Shown: positions 52,901 to 61,768 of the stretch, one piece after another
How the letters are laid out: each line of letters opens with the position of its first letter
How positions within the stretch are numbered: position 1 is the stretch's first letter
NCBI GenBank assembly: GCA_043721775.1
Contig: JAYSQA010000093.1
Coordinates: forward strand, 9,787-73,786
From: Stagnihabitans sp043721775
GTDB lineage: Bacteria; Pseudomonadota; Alphaproteobacteria; Rhodobacterales; Rhodobacteraceae
Length of the DNA: 64,000 nucleotides
Reading direction: 5' to 3'
Notes under the pieces: generated by a model
Databases searched by the model: none
Seen by the model: the letters and a program-made list of their open reading frames with translations, nothing else
What the model was told of the DNA's origin: nothing
Program-made: the position numbers and the translations under genes

Positions 52901-53924
52901 CGGTGGCGGTGCTGGCAATGATGTGGTGCATGGCGACGACGGCCACGACACGATCTATGGCGGCGCGGGCAATGACACACTGTTCGGGGATGCCGGCAAT
53001 GACCTGATCTACGGCGGCACGGGCAATGACATATTGTTCGGTGGCACCGGAAACGACACGGTCTACGGCAACGAGAACAACGACCAGATCACCGGCGGCG
53101 ACGGTGCCGACAGTCTTTACGGCGGAAACGGCGCTGACAGTTTCTTTGGCGGTAACGCCGGGGACTTTGTTGACGGCGGTGAGGGTGGCCCGGATTTCGA
53201 CACGCTCTATCTGACCGGGGCAGGTCCCTACCACATCATCTACGATCCGCTGAACCCGGAAAATGGCACGGTACAGTTTCTTGATCCGACCGATCACCAT
53301 GTTACCGGCACGATGTCGTTCAAGAACATTGAAAACATCGTCCCTTGCTTCACCCCCGGCACGCTGATTGCGACGCCGCATGGCGAAGTTCCGGTCGAAA
53401 GCCTGATGGTGGGTGACAAGATCATCACCCGTGACAACGGGATGCAGGAAATCCGCTGGATGGGCCGCAGGGATCTGTCCCGGGCTGAACTGCTGGCCGG
53501 CCCGCACCTGAAGCCGGTGCTGATCTGTCAGGGCTCGTTGGGGCAGGGACTGCCAGAGCGTGACATGATGGTGTCGCCGAACCACCGCATTCTGGTCGCC
53601 AATGACCGGACCGCGCTGTACTTCGACGAGCATGAAGTGCTGGTGGCAGCGAAGCATCTGATATCGGGCGGGATCCAGTCGGTCGAGTCGGCGGGGGTCA
53701 GCTACATCCACTTCATGTGCGATCGTCACGAAGTGGTCTTGGGCAACGGCGCGTGGACCGAAAGCTTCCAGCCCGGCGACATGACGCTGAAGGGTCTGGG
53801 CAATGCCCAACGCTCGGAAATCTTCGAACTGTTCCCCGAGTTGAAGACCGATGCGCGCGTGGAAAGCTATACCGCCGCCCGCAAGACGCTGAAACGGCAC
53901 GAAGCGGCGCTGTTGGTGCGCTAA
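49914..53924 (+). CDS. RTX calcium-binding protein with C-terminal Hint domain
   Basis: A 1336-residue acidic protein, probably exported by a type I system. Residues 1-48 are Tyr/His-rich. Residues about 50-123 are a KDGDDG hexapeptide array. From about 130 to 1100 it consists of dozens of GGxGxDxxx RTX nonapeptides that bind calcium. A capping segment (YDPLNNENGTVTFLDPNG..TGTMSFKNIENL) occurs twice, near 447 and 1107, so the protein is two RTX modules. The Hint domain begins at Cys1145 (CFTPGTLIATPHGEVPVESL) with SPNHRILV downstream, the autoprocessing type common in Rhodobacteraceae. No classical signal peptide. A hairpin terminator follows the stop. Confidence 0.92.
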   Translation: MSLNYYYYDVSGNECTAQPDSVKQHDDGCWYDDHGHECHQKLEGIDEGMAGKDGDDGKDDDDGKDGDDGKDGDDGKDGDDGKDGDDGKDGDDGKDDDDGKDDDDGKDDDDGKDDDDGKDDDDGDECHPKLDGIVEGTAGNDVIDYNYTGDPEGDKIDHNDQVLSGAAKNDDLVYAYGGNDTVLAGEGNDSVYGGDGNDSLNGGNGNDTQYGDAGNDTIIGGAGNNASYGGSGDDRFIGGSGADTFSGGTGQDNLDYSSSASGVTVNLSTGVLSGGDAGNDAYGGGIDGTYGSAYGDSLTGFDSEGTGSSDKFTNQFYGNGGNDTISALGGNDQLYGGADHDIIYGGTGDDTVDGGTGNDTLEGGDGNDLIAGGSGNDTETGGNGNDTITGDAGDDTLTGGAGNDSLSGGDDRDLFVGGNGGDVVDGGEGGVDNDTLDLRGLGRLSIVYDPLNNENGTVTFLDPNGAPTGTMSFKNIENLLCDPQRDGYVDGTAGGDLIGPGYTDANGDKIDSNDALLPGATGNDDFVRAGDGNDTILSGEGNDIVYAGNGNDSADGGNGNDTMYGEAGNDTLSGGAGNDNLFGGEGNDSVSGGSGNDSLDGGAGNDSVDGGIGNDTVSGGTGNDTVLGGDGNDSVDGGAGNDSLDGGTGNDTIMGGDGSDSVTGGDGNDIIDTSTGDLNQRPDIGYPGLYPADTDPNNDKDTVYGGAGDDTIKTGDDADSVYGGDGNDSIDAGVDNDTVFGGAGNDTIVGGEGADSIDGGQGNDLIYGGYGPSVPDAVNIPDDTDQAPNNGLDLIYGGEGDDTVFGMDDRDTIYGDNGNDQLHGGIDDDKLYGGDGNDTEFGDEGNDTLYGGTGNDQLDGGTGDDSLYGGDGDDSLTGGDGKDTLDGANGDDTMYAGAGDDTMLGGAGDDQMFGGDGNDTIVAGEGNDLAYGGAGNDSISGGQGNDTLYGDAGDDKISGGQGSELEYGGDGNDTISDNSGNDTIFGGAGNDMLDVGGGGAGNDVVHGDDGHDTIYGGAGNDTLFGDAGNDLIYGGTGNDILFGGTGNDTVYGNENNDQITGGDGADSLYGGNGADSFFGGNAGDFVDGGEGGPDFDTLYLTGAGPYHIIYDPLNPENGTVQFLDPTDHHVTGTMSFKNIENIVPCFTPGTLIATPHGEVPVESLMVGDKIITRDNGMQEIRWMGRRDLSRAELLAGPHLKPVLICQGSLGQGLPERDMMVSPNHRILVANDRTALYFDEHEVLVAAKHLISGGIQSVESAGVSYIHFMCDRHEVVLGNGAWTESFQPGDMTLKGLGNAQRSEIFELFPELKTDARVESYTAARKTLKRHEAALLVR
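50061..50283 (+). repeat. 18-bp in-frame repeat encoding KDGDDG
   Basis: GGCAAAGATGGCGATGAC and variants repeat about twelve times, encoding GKDGDD or GKDDDD. The period of 18 bp keeps the frame. On the minus strand the same DNA reads as a long hydrophobic AVIVIF frame, which is a repeat artefact. Confidence 0.93.
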
Positions 53925-53975
53925 GCGCCAACGGACGGAAGCAATGCAGCAGGCCGGGAACTCCGGCCGATGGAA

Positions 53976-54000
53976 ACGGAGGGCGCAAGCCCTCCGTTTT
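53976..54000 (+). terminator. Rho-independent terminator of the RTX-Hint gene
   Basis: ACGGAGGGC pairs perfectly with GCCCTCCGT around GCAA (53976-53997), followed by TTTT (the last stem T plus 53998-54000). It is 52 bp downstream of the RTX-Hint stop. Confidence 0.85.
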
Positions 54001-54011
54001 CGTATGTCTCC

Positions 54012-54041
54012 GGGGCTCGGCTACGCGGGGCTCGGCTACGC
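54012..54041. repeat. 15-bp duplication next to the MobA-like stop
   Basis: GGGGCTCGGCTACGC occurs twice in tandem and a decayed third start (GGGCTGGTGCTGTCAGG) contains the TGA stop of the minus-strand MobA-like gene (54054-54056). Confidence 0.7.
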
Positions 54042-54053
54042 GGGCTGGTGCTG

Positions 54054-54653
54054 TCAGGCCTTGCCGGGGTTCTTGGCGTGCCAGTCAGCCCAGGCTTCGG
54101 GCGTGTCGAGGTCGGTCAGCGCATGGGTGCCGGGCAGGGCCAGCAGACGAAGACGAGACCTGTGGGCTTGCAGGATCGACCGGGCGCCCTCGTCGCCGTG
54201 CAGGGTGGCGAAGGCGGGCAGCAGGTCGGGCGGGAAGACCACAGGATGGCCGGGCGTGCCATCGGCACTGGTGGCGCGCAGGATGGCCATCGGGTGCTGG
54301 TGCGCTGCGGCGATGATCCGGGTCAGGTCGGCGCTGGTGATATCGGGCATGTCGGCGGGCAGAATGAGAAGGCTGCCGCGACGGGTCGCGGCCGCTGCCG
54401 CACGCAATGACGCCGACAGGCCGGTGGCGGCGCAGGGAACCTCGATCAGGGTCAGGGCCAGGCCGTGCAGCGTTTCGATCCGGGCGTGATCCTGCGGGCG
54501 CAGGGTGACGCAGACTGAAGCATGGGCTGAAAGGGCGATCTGGGCGGTGCGGCGCAGAAGGGGCATTCCGTCGATCCGGGTGAGCAGCTTGTCAGCGCCC
54601 CGCATCCGGGACGAGGCTCCGGCGGCGGGGATCAGGATGGTCAGGTCTGACAT
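54054..54653 (-). CDS. MobA-like nucleotidyltransferase (MocA type)
   Basis: A 199-residue NTP transferase of the MobA/MocA type with the nucleotide-binding LIPAAGASSRMRGADKLLTRIDG and the metal-binding LILPADMPDITSAD, and TPGHPVVFPPDLL. Relatives attach CMP or GMP to molybdopterin. There are no molybdenum cofactor genes around, so the exact nucleotide and substrate are open. Start could also be ATG 54668. Confidence 0.83.
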   Translation of the reverse strand: MSDLTILIPAAGASSRMRGADKLLTRIDGMPLLRRTAQIALSAHASVCVTLRPQDHARIETLHGLALTLIEVPCAATGLSASLRAAAAATRRGSLLILPADMPDITSADLTRIIAAAHQHPMAILRATSADGTPGHPVVFPPDLLPAFATLHGDEGARSILQAHRSRLRLLALPGTHALTDLDTPEAWADWHAKNPGKA

Positions 54654-54693
54654 TGCCGGTTCTGACATGGCGGCCCCCCTCGGCAGGCGGCGG

Positions 54694-54750
54694 AGCAGGG
54701 GGTTTCACACCCCCTGCACCCCCGTGGGATATTTATGAACAAATGAATGG
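54694..54750 (-). terminator. Hairpin plus GGATATTT element after the FAD-GcvT gene
   Basis: GCAGGGGGT pairs with ACCCCCTGC around TTCAC (54694-54716), followed by ACCCCCGTGGGATATTTATG and AACAAATGAATGG. It is nearly the same as the copy at 32461-32512. It is located just past the stop of the minus-strand FAD-GcvT gene. Confidence 0.72.
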
Positions 54751-54768
54751 GGGGGCGGTGATGGCGGA

Positions 54769-57189
54769 TCAGGCGCGCATGCGGCCCTGGTCGTCCCAGA
54801 GGGGGGCAAGGTGGACGCGGGCGGGGCGGCGCTGGCCCAGAATCTCGACTTCGAGTTCGAGGCCGTCGGTGACGCGGTCGGCGGGAATGAAGCCTTGCGC
54901 CACGGATTTGCCGGTCCAGTGCGAGAAGCCGCCAGAGGTGCACCAACCGACGACCTTGTCGTCAAGCCAGATCGGTTCCCATGCCACGACGTCGGCATCT
55001 GATACGTCGATGACGATGGGGACGAGTTTGCGGCTGGGGCCTTTGGCTTTTTCCGCTGTGGCGGCAGGCTTGCCGATCCAGTCAGTGGGTTTGTTCCATG
55101 TGATGAAGCGGTCGAGGCCGGTTTCAGCCGGGGTGTAGTCGGGCGAGAACTCGCGGCCCCACGAGCCGAACCATTTGTCGAGGCGCAGCGACATCATCGC
55201 GCGCATGCCGAAGGGGCGCAGGCCGAGGTCGGCGCCTGCGGCGGTCAGGGTGTCCCAAAGCTGGCGGACCGACATGTGGTCGGTGAATATCTCATAGCCG
55301 AGGTCTGCGGTGTAGCTGACGCGCTGGACGATGCAGTTGGCCATGCCGACGGTCATCCGACGGACGTCCATGAACTTGACAGCTTCCGTCGAGACATCGG
55401 AGCGCGTCACGCGGGCGAGGAGGTCGCGGGCCTTTGGGCCGGCGATCTGGAAGCCCGAGCGGCTGTCGGAGATGTTGTCGACGCGGACGCCTTCCATGGC
55501 GTTCTGGTCGAACCAGCGCGAATGCCAGCCTTGCGCGCCGTAGCTGGCGGTCAGCTGGAATTCGGTTTCCGACAGGCAAGAGACGGTGAAGTCACCGATG
55601 ATCTTGCCGGAATGGGCAAGCATCGGGGTCAGCGACAGCCGTCCGGGGTTGGGGATGCGGCCGGCCATGATCTTGTCGAGCCATTGGCGGGCATTGGGGC
55701 CGGTCACTGAATACTTGCCGAAGTTCTGCAACTCGTTGATGCCGACGCCGGTCCGGACGGCCATGACCTCTTGCCGGGTCGCCTCCCATGCATTCGATCG
55801 TTTGAAGCTGGGTTCTTCGTAGCGCGCATCGCCGGGCAGGGCGTAGTAGTTCGGCACCTCAAGCCCGTATTGCTGGCCCCAGACGGCACCCAGCTTGTCG
55901 TTCACGTCATACATCGGCGTGGTGCGGAAGGGACGGGCGGCGGGGCGTTCCTCGTTCGGGTAGCCGACCGAGAAGCGCATCTGGTAGTTTTCGATGACTT
56001 TCGGGACGGTATAGCCCGGCGAGGTCCAGGTGCCGAAGCGGGCGACGTCAAAGCCGCGTGGGTCGCGTTCAACCTCACCGTGGATCATCCATTGCGCCAG
56101 CGCCAGACCCATGCCGCCGCCTTGGGAGAAACCGGCCATGACGGCGCAGGCGGACCAGTAATTTTTCAGGCCGGGGACCGGGCCGATCAGCGGGTTGCCG
56201 TCCGGGGCGAAGGTGAAGGGGCCGTGGATGACCGATTTGACGCCAGAGCGTTCAAGGACCGGGATGCGGCGGTAAGCGAAGTTGACGGAATCCTCGATCT
56301 TGTCGAATTGGGTGTTCAGAAGTTCGTGGCCGAAGTTCCACGGGGTGCCGTCGAGGGACCACGGCTCACAGGGCTTCTCATAGAAGCCGATGCAAAGACC
56401 GCGGCCTTCCTGGCGCAGGTAGAACTCGCCGCCTGGGTCCATGACATGGGGGAATTCGCGGCCCGATTTCAGAATGTCCATGACTTCGGGGATGTCGTCG
56501 GTGACGATATACTGGTGCGCCATCGGCAGCAGCGGCAGGTAGACGCCGGCCATGGCCCCTACTTCGCGGGCCCAAAGGCCACCGGCGTTCACAAGGTGTT
56601 CGCAGTTGATGGTGCCTTGTTCGGTGACGACCTGCCAGCCTTCCTTGGTTGGGTTGGTTTCCAGAACGCGGTTGTGCAAGATGATTTCGGCGCCGCCCAT
56701 CCGGGCCGCTTTGGCATAGGCGTGCGTGGTGCCAGAGGGGTCAAGGTGACCATCGAGCGGGTCATAAAGGCCGCCGATGATGCCCTTGGTGTTCACAAGG
56801 CCATCGGTCAGCTTGTGGATTTCCTCAGGGCTCAGTATCTCGGTATCCAGCCCCATATAGCGGTGTTTGGCGCGTTCAGCCTTCAGTTGTTCAAAGCGCG
56901 CCATGTTGTCGGCCAGCGTCACGCCGCCGACGTGGTGCAGGCCGCATGACATGCCGGTGATCGCCTCAAGTTCCTTATAAAGGCGGATCGTGTAGCCTTG
57001 CAACGCGGCCATGTTGGTGTCGCCGTTGATCGTATGAAAGCCGCCCGCCGCGTGCCAGGTAGAGCCGGAGGTCAGTTCCGACCGTTCAATCAGCGTTACA
57101 TCCGACCAGCCAAGTTTGGTCAGGTGATACAGAACCGAGCAGCCGACGACGCCGCCACCGATGACCACCACGCGGGTATGGGATTTCAT
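54769..57189 (-). CDS. FAD-dependent oxidoreductase-GcvT fusion (dimethylglycine/sarcosine dehydrogenase-like)
   Basis: An 806-residue enzyme: N-terminal FAD domain (VVVIGGGVVGCSVLYHLTKLGW; SGSTWHAAGGFH with a histidine placed for covalent FAD), followed from about residue 425 by a GcvT folate-binding domain (VGINELQNFGKYSVTGPNARQWLDKI; LGYEIF) and the GcvT C-terminal barrel. Members oxidatively remove N-methyl groups from dimethylglycine, sarcosine or similar and pass formaldehyde to tetrahydrofolate. AAAGGAAG precedes ATG 57189. The exact substrate is not determinable. Confidence 0.9.
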   Translation of the reverse strand: MKSHTRVVVIGGGVVGCSVLYHLTKLGWSDVTLIERSELTSGSTWHAAGGFHTINGDTNMAALQGYTIRLYKELEAITGMSCGLHHVGGVTLADNMARFEQLKAERAKHRYMGLDTEILSPEEIHKLTDGLVNTKGIIGGLYDPLDGHLDPSGTTHAYAKAARMGGAEIILHNRVLETNPTKEGWQVVTEQGTINCEHLVNAGGLWAREVGAMAGVYLPLLPMAHQYIVTDDIPEVMDILKSGREFPHVMDPGGEFYLRQEGRGLCIGFYEKPCEPWSLDGTPWNFGHELLNTQFDKIEDSVNFAYRRIPVLERSGVKSVIHGPFTFAPDGNPLIGPVPGLKNYWSACAVMAGFSQGGGMGLALAQWMIHGEVERDPRGFDVARFGTWTSPGYTVPKVIENYQMRFSVGYPNEERPAARPFRTTPMYDVNDKLGAVWGQQYGLEVPNYYALPGDARYEEPSFKRSNAWEATRQEVMAVRTGVGINELQNFGKYSVTGPNARQWLDKIMAGRIPNPGRLSLTPMLAHSGKIIGDFTVSCLSETEFQLTASYGAQGWHSRWFDQNAMEGVRVDNISDSRSGFQIAGPKARDLLARVTRSDVSTEAVKFMDVRRMTVGMANCIVQRVSYTADLGYEIFTDHMSVRQLWDTLTAAGADLGLRPFGMRAMMSLRLDKWFGSWGREFSPDYTPAETGLDRFITWNKPTDWIGKPAATAEKAKGPSRKLVPIVIDVSDADVVAWEPIWLDDKVVGWCTSGGFSHWTGKSVAQGFIPADRVTDGLELEVEILGQRRPARVHLAPLWDDQGRMRA

Positions 57190-57390
57190 GTTTCTTCCTT
57201 TGGGGCAAAGCTTTGCGCCACAGAATACCGCAAGGGCGGCAAAGTCACGTCAGGGCGCGACATGAAACGTCGCGGATGGGATGGTTGGCTGCACCTCACC
57301 TGTCGCGTCGCAGGTGTATCGTTAACCCGGCCTTCATCTTTATCAATTCAAGGTTGCATCAATAAACTTTTAACCAAACGAGGGTCAGGG

Positions 57391-58642
57391 ATGGCGACGT
57401 TCAAGTTCTTCGATGGCAATCTTGGGTTTTTCGGCTATACGCAACTGGCGAATTAAATGTGTCGCAGCGGACCACGACGACGACGGTGATGGATTGGAAT
57501 ACCGGCCTTGGTACGCTGGACCCGACCCATTTTGCGGCCCATGTCACGCTGACCTACAGCGGCTATGACAGCTATGTGATCGACGATGGCGTCAATTCCG
57601 GTGAAACGCGGGTGCTTGCCGGGGCGCTGACCGGGGTGACCTACAGTGATGCGGCGGGCAACACGTTGCTGGACCTCAGCAATCTTTCGGTACGCTTGCC
57701 CGTTTTCATGGCGGCGCTGGCGCGGGGTGACAGCTTTGGGACCTGGCAGATGCTGAACCATGCGGCGACGACAACGATCACCGGGTCAGGCTCGGCAGCG
57801 GGGCCGGGTCATGCGACCAGCGGCGACGTGATAGAGACCACCACCGGCAATGATACGGTGATGGCGCTTGGCGGCGATGACTTTGTGCAGGACCGGGGCG
57901 GGGCAGATGCCTATTACGGCGGCAGCGGGTTTGACACATTGTCATACGAAGGATGGAACTTCTCACCCTGGGCCTTTGGCACGGGTATCTCGGTCAACCA
58001 GCTTTTGGGCACGGTCAGGGGGCCGGATGGGCAGATCGACACGATTTCCGGGTTCGAGGATATCAGCGGCACGATGTTTGGCGACGCCATGCGCGGCAAT
58101 AACATGGCCAACCGGTTTGAAGGCGGCGCGGGGGCCGACTATTTTGACGGGTGCGGCGGGCGCGACACGGTCAGCTATGCCAGCGATGCGGGTTGGGGCG
58201 GGACCGACGGCATCAGGGTCAACCTTGCCACAGGCTCGCTGCCGACGGCTTTGGCTTTGTCGGCAGGGTTTACAACGTCGAGGTCATCATCGGCACGGCC
58301 ACGCGGGATACGTTCTTTGACAACTGTGCCGACAATACCTTTGACGGCGGCGCTGGCAACGACACGGTGCACTTCACCGCGGGCAATGACCTGGGTCATG
58401 GCGGGGCGGCGGCCGACAGCTTTGTCTTTGACGGTTCTTTCAGCGACGATACTGTGGATGATTTTTCATTGGCCGAGGGCGACCGCATCCGGATCAGCGG
58501 TGCCACCAAGTTCAGCGACCTGCAACTGACCGATATAGACACCGATGATGGCCCGGCGACGCTGATCACCTTTGGCGGCAGCACGGTCACGTTGTCCGGC
58601 GTGACGGTCGCTTCGCTGCACGCCTCGGACTTCGGGTTTTAG
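57391..58642 (+). pseudogene. RTX calcium-binding protein, frameshifted
   Basis: A second RTX gene in pieces. ATG 57391 (preceded by GAGGG) reads MATFKFFDGNLGFFGYTQLA and stops at 57454; the body continues in another frame from about 57441 (TGELNVSQRTTTTTVMDWN). RTX-like stretches follow (GGDDFVQDRGGADAYYGGSG; FEGGAGADYFDGCGGRDTV). Near 58255-58265 a second frame change leads to RVYNVEVIIGTATRDTFF, FDGGAGNDTVHFTAGND and a C-terminal block ending at TAG 58640-58642. An alternative is a genuine GTG start at 57459 with one frameshift only. The stop region is duplicated (CGGGTTTTAGG twice, 13-bp period). Confidence 0.8.
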
Positions 58643-58742
58643 GGGCGGGTTTTAGGTGGAACCGGGTCTGACCCGGCACCTGCATCAAAATTCAGGATAT
58701 GAAAATGCGGGGTTAGGTTGTTTGGCCAGCCCCCGCCAGATT

Positions 58743-60044
58743 CTATTTCTCGGGCAGCAAACCGCGCGGGCTGAAGCGCAGCACCAAAAGCAGCGCCACA
58801 CCCAGCGTCAACAGGCGGAACTGCGGGGCGATGTCGATCAGGTGGTTCTTGAGCGCGCCCGCTGACATGTTCGCCGTCACGGCCCCCATGATCAAAGGCC
58901 CGGCATTGTCCACAATCAGCCACAGCCAGCCGACCAGCAACCCGCCCAGAACAGACCCCCAGTTGTTGCCCGACCCACCGACGATGACCATGATCCAGAT
59001 CAGAAAGGTAAAGCGCAGCGGCGTATACTCACCCGGCACCAGCGCCCCCACGCGTGAGACATACATCGCCCCCGCCATGCCAATCACCGCCGACCCCAGC
59101 ATGAAGATGATCAGATGCTGGCGCTTGACGTCCTTGCCCATCGCCGATGCTGCAATCTCGTTGTCGCGGATGGCGCGCATCATGCGGCCCCACGGCGAGT
59201 TCAGGGCCCGTTGCAGGAACCAGATCAGGGCGGCCAGCACGGCGGTGAACATCACGATATACAAGCCCTTGACCGCAAGTGTCGAAGCCGTGATCGGGCT
59301 AAGGCCCCAGTTGGCACAGAAGGCCAGAAAGCCCGGATCGGCCTGCATGTCCACCTCGTAAGGCACGGGCCAGGGGCGCGGCAGGTTGATGAAGTTCTTG
59401 ACGCCGCGCGCCATCCAGTCTTCCGACTTCATGGCGGTGATGACAATTTCGGCGATGCCAAGGGTGGCGATGGCCAGATAATCCTCTCGCAAACCAAGGG
59501 CGATCTTGCCGATGGCCCAAGCGGCGATGGCGGCAAACAGGCCGCCGATCGGCCACGCCCAAAGCGAGTTCAGGCCCAGGCCACCGATATTGCCGTGAGT
59601 GGCCGGGTCATAAGCCTCAACCGCACTGACGGCCGGGTCAAAGACGGCGCGGTACAGGAAGAAGCCGCCGATCAGGATGGCAGCCACCGCCCAGTTGCGC
59701 GTCCGTCCCGGGGCCATGAAGCGCCAGGCCGCCACGGCAGCGGCAATGACGGCAACAGCGATGGCCAAACCGAAGATCAACTGCCAACCGCCTGCCGCAA
59801 ACGCCTGCGGCACCGGCGCACCGGACACCATGACCACGGCCAGCCCGCCCAACGCGATAGAGCCGACGATGCCGGTGGAAAAAAGGCCCGCATAGCCCCA
59901 TTGCATGTTCACGCCCAAGGCCATGATGGCGGACAACAGGCCAAGGATCAGGATATCAAGGCTGACATTCCACGACAGCAAAAGCCCGGTCAGCAGATAC
60001 AAGCCCGCAACCCCGGCAAAGAGAATGACGCTTCGGTTTTTCAT
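58743..60044 (-). CDS. livM: Branched-chain amino acid ABC transporter permease LivM
   Basis: A 433-residue inner-membrane permease with many hydrophobic helices, the characteristic LREDYLAIATLGIAEIVITAMKSEDWMARG stretch and GRMMRAIRDNEIAASAMGKDVKRQHL near the EAA loop. It is the last gene of the livG-orphan-livF-livH-livM cluster; ATG 60044 lies one base after the livH stop. It is longer than typical E. coli LivM, with an N-terminal extension of extra helices. Confidence 0.92.
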   Translation of the reverse strand: MKNRSVILFAGVAGLYLLTGLLLSWNVSLDILILGLLSAIMALGVNMQWGYAGLFSTGIVGSIALGGLAVVMVSGAPVPQAFAAGGWQLIFGLAIAVAVIAAAVAAWRFMAPGRTRNWAVAAILIGGFFLYRAVFDPAVSAVEAYDPATHGNIGGLGLNSLWAWPIGGLFAAIAAWAIGKIALGLREDYLAIATLGIAEIVITAMKSEDWMARGVKNFINLPRPWPVPYEVDMQADPGFLAFCANWGLSPITASTLAVKGLYIVMFTAVLAALIWFLQRALNSPWGRMMRAIRDNEIAASAMGKDVKRQHLIIFMLGSAVIGMAGAMYVSRVGALVPGEYTPLRFTFLIWIMVIVGGSGNNWGSVLGGLLVGWLWLIVDNAGPLIMGAVTANMSAGALKNHLIDIAPQFRLLTLGVALLLVLRFSPRGLLPEK

Positions 60045-60045
60045 G

Positions 60046-61053
60046 TCATTTCCCCTTGTTGAACAGCCCATTGGGCATGAACAGCAGCACGATGATCAGG
60101 ATCGAAAAGCTGACGGCGAATTTGTAGTCGGTGGACAGAAGCTGCATCAAGGTGTCAGGGGCCCAGGAGTCCGGAACCAGATAGGTGATGACCTTCTTCC
60201 ACGCATAGGTGACGACCACCTCTGAAAACGCCACGACAAAGCCGCCCGCAACAGCCCCCATCGGTGAGCCAAGGCCGCCGACAACCGCAGACGCAAAGAT
60301 CGGCAGCAGAAGTGAGAAGTAGATGAAAGGCCGGAAGCTTTTATCAAGGCCGTACAGCGTGCCCGCAATCACCGCCAAAGCGGCGGCAATCACCCAGGTG
60401 ACCTGCACCACCCGGTCAGGGTTGATGCCGGACAGCAGCGCCAGATCCTCGTTGTCTGAAAAGGCCCGCATCGACTTGCCGGTGCGGGTCTTTTGCAGGA
60501 ACCAGAACAGCGCGGCCATGGTCAGAAGGGCGGTGACCAGTGTAACTGCCGTGGTGCCCTTGATCGCCAGCCCCTCGGCAAGGCCCGTCCAGTTCTTGAA
60601 CTCTTGCGCGGAAATCAGGAAGCGGCCACCGTCGGCGAAGTTCTGCTCCTCAGTGCCGATGATCATGCGCACCACGCCGTTCATCACGAACATGACCCCG
60701 GCCGAGACAATCACCAGAATGATCGGCTTGGCCTTTTGCCGTCGGTAAAACTGATACACCACCCGGTCGGTGCCCAAAAGCATCACCGCCGTGACGATAA
60801 TGCCAAACGGCAGCGCCAGTATAGCGGTGGGCAGCGGAGAAATCGAGATGCCCATGCTTTGAAACCACCAGGTGAACAGGATCACCGTCATGGTGCCAAA
60901 GGCCATCGTATCGCCCCAGGCGAAGTTGGAAAACCGCAGGATGCCAAAGATCAGGGTGACACCAAGGGCACCAACCGCCAGCTGCGCGCCGTAGGATGCG
61001 GCAGGGATCACGACAAAGTTCAAAAGAGCTACAAGCGCGTTGAGGAAGTTCAT
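60046..61053 (-). CDS. livH: Branched-chain amino acid ABC transporter permease LivH
   Basis: A 335-residue permease, partner of LivM. Features are multiple helices, YGAQLAVGALGVTLIFGILRFSNFAWGD near the N-terminus, and the MRAFSDNEDLALLSGINPDRVVQVTW coupling region. I chose ATG 61053 (MNFLNALVALLN) because the frame upstream overlaps livF. It lies 4 nt after livF and 1 nt before livM. Confidence 0.92.
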   Translation of the reverse strand: MNFLNALVALLNFVVIPAASYGAQLAVGALGVTLIFGILRFSNFAWGDTMAFGTMTVILFTWWFQSMGISISPLPTAILALPFGIIVTAVMLLGTDRVVYQFYRRQKAKPIILVIVSAGVMFVMNGVVRMIIGTEEQNFADGGRFLISAQEFKNWTGLAEGLAIKGTTAVTLVTALLTMAALFWFLQKTRTGKSMRAFSDNEDLALLSGINPDRVVQVTWVIAAALAVIAGTLYGLDKSFRPFIYFSLLLPIFASAVVGGLGSPMGAVAGGFVVAFSEVVVTYAWKKVITYLVPDSWAPDTLMQLLSTDYKFAVSFSILIIVLLFMPNGLFNKGK

Positions 61054-61057
61054 GGCC

Positions 61058-61768
61058 TCAGCCTCCAAGAAATGTGCGGCGGACGTCGGGGTCGGCCAGA
61101 AGGGCCTCGCCGGTGTCGGTGTAGCGGTTGGCGCCTTGCACCATGACATAGCCCTTGTCGGCGATGTTCAGCGCCTGGCGGGCGTTCTGTTCGACCATCA
61201 GGATCGAGATGCCAGACCGCGCCACCTCGATGATGCGGTCGAACAACTCGTCCATCACGATGGGACTGACGCCCGCAGTCGGTTCATCCAGCATCAAAAG
61301 CTGCGGCTGGGTCATCAGGGCCCGGCCGACGGCGACCTGCAGGCGCTGGCCGCCGGAAAGCTCGCCAGCCGGTTGCAGGCGTTTGGTCTTGAGGATGGGG
61401 AACAGGTGGTAGACCTGCTCCAGCGTTTTCCTGATGTCATCACGGCGGAGGTATGCGCCCATTTCAAGGTTCTCCTCCACCGTCATCGAGGTGAAGATAT
61501 TGTGGGTCTGCGGCACGAAAGCCATGCCACGGGCCACGCGGTCTTGCGGCGACAGGTTGGTGATATCCTCGCCATTCAGCCGCACCTTGCCACCGCGCAG
61601 CTTCAACATGCCGAATACGGCTTTCATGGCGGTGGATTTGCCAGCGCCATTCGGGCCGACGATCACGGCGATCTGGCCTTTTTCAACCGCAATGGTGCAT
61701 TCGTGCAGGATGTCGGTGGCGCCATAACCACCGGTCATCGCCTCGCCGATCAGGAAGGGGTCGCTCAT
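61058..61768 (-). CDS. livF: Branched-chain amino acid ABC transporter ATP-binding protein LivF
   Basis: A 236-residue ATPase with Walker A (VGPNGAGKST), Q-loop (FVPQTHNIFTSMTVEENL), signature (LSGGQRLQVAVGRAL) and Walker B (LLMLDEPTAG). Its ATG overlaps the TGA of the AT-rich orphan gene upstream (ATGA), so the two are translationally coupled. Confidence 0.93.
   Translation of the reverse strand: MSDPFLIGEAMTGGYGATDILHECTIAVEKGQIAVIVGPNGAGKSTAMKAVFGMLKLRGGKVRLNGEDITNLSPQDRVARGMAFVPQTHNIFTSMTVEENLEMGAYLRRDDIRKTLEQVYHLFPILKTKRLQPAGELSGGQRLQVAVGRALMTQPQLLMLDEPTAGVSPIVMDELFDRIIEVARSGISILMVEQNARQALNIADKGYVMVQGANRYTDTGEALLADPDVRRTFLGG

Noticed and set aside
51327..53900. 857-residue minus-strand open frame opposite the RTX gene
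   Set aside because: It mirrors the codon pattern of the GGxGxD repeats (runs of VIA), has no family motifs, and the plus frame is clearly the real gene.
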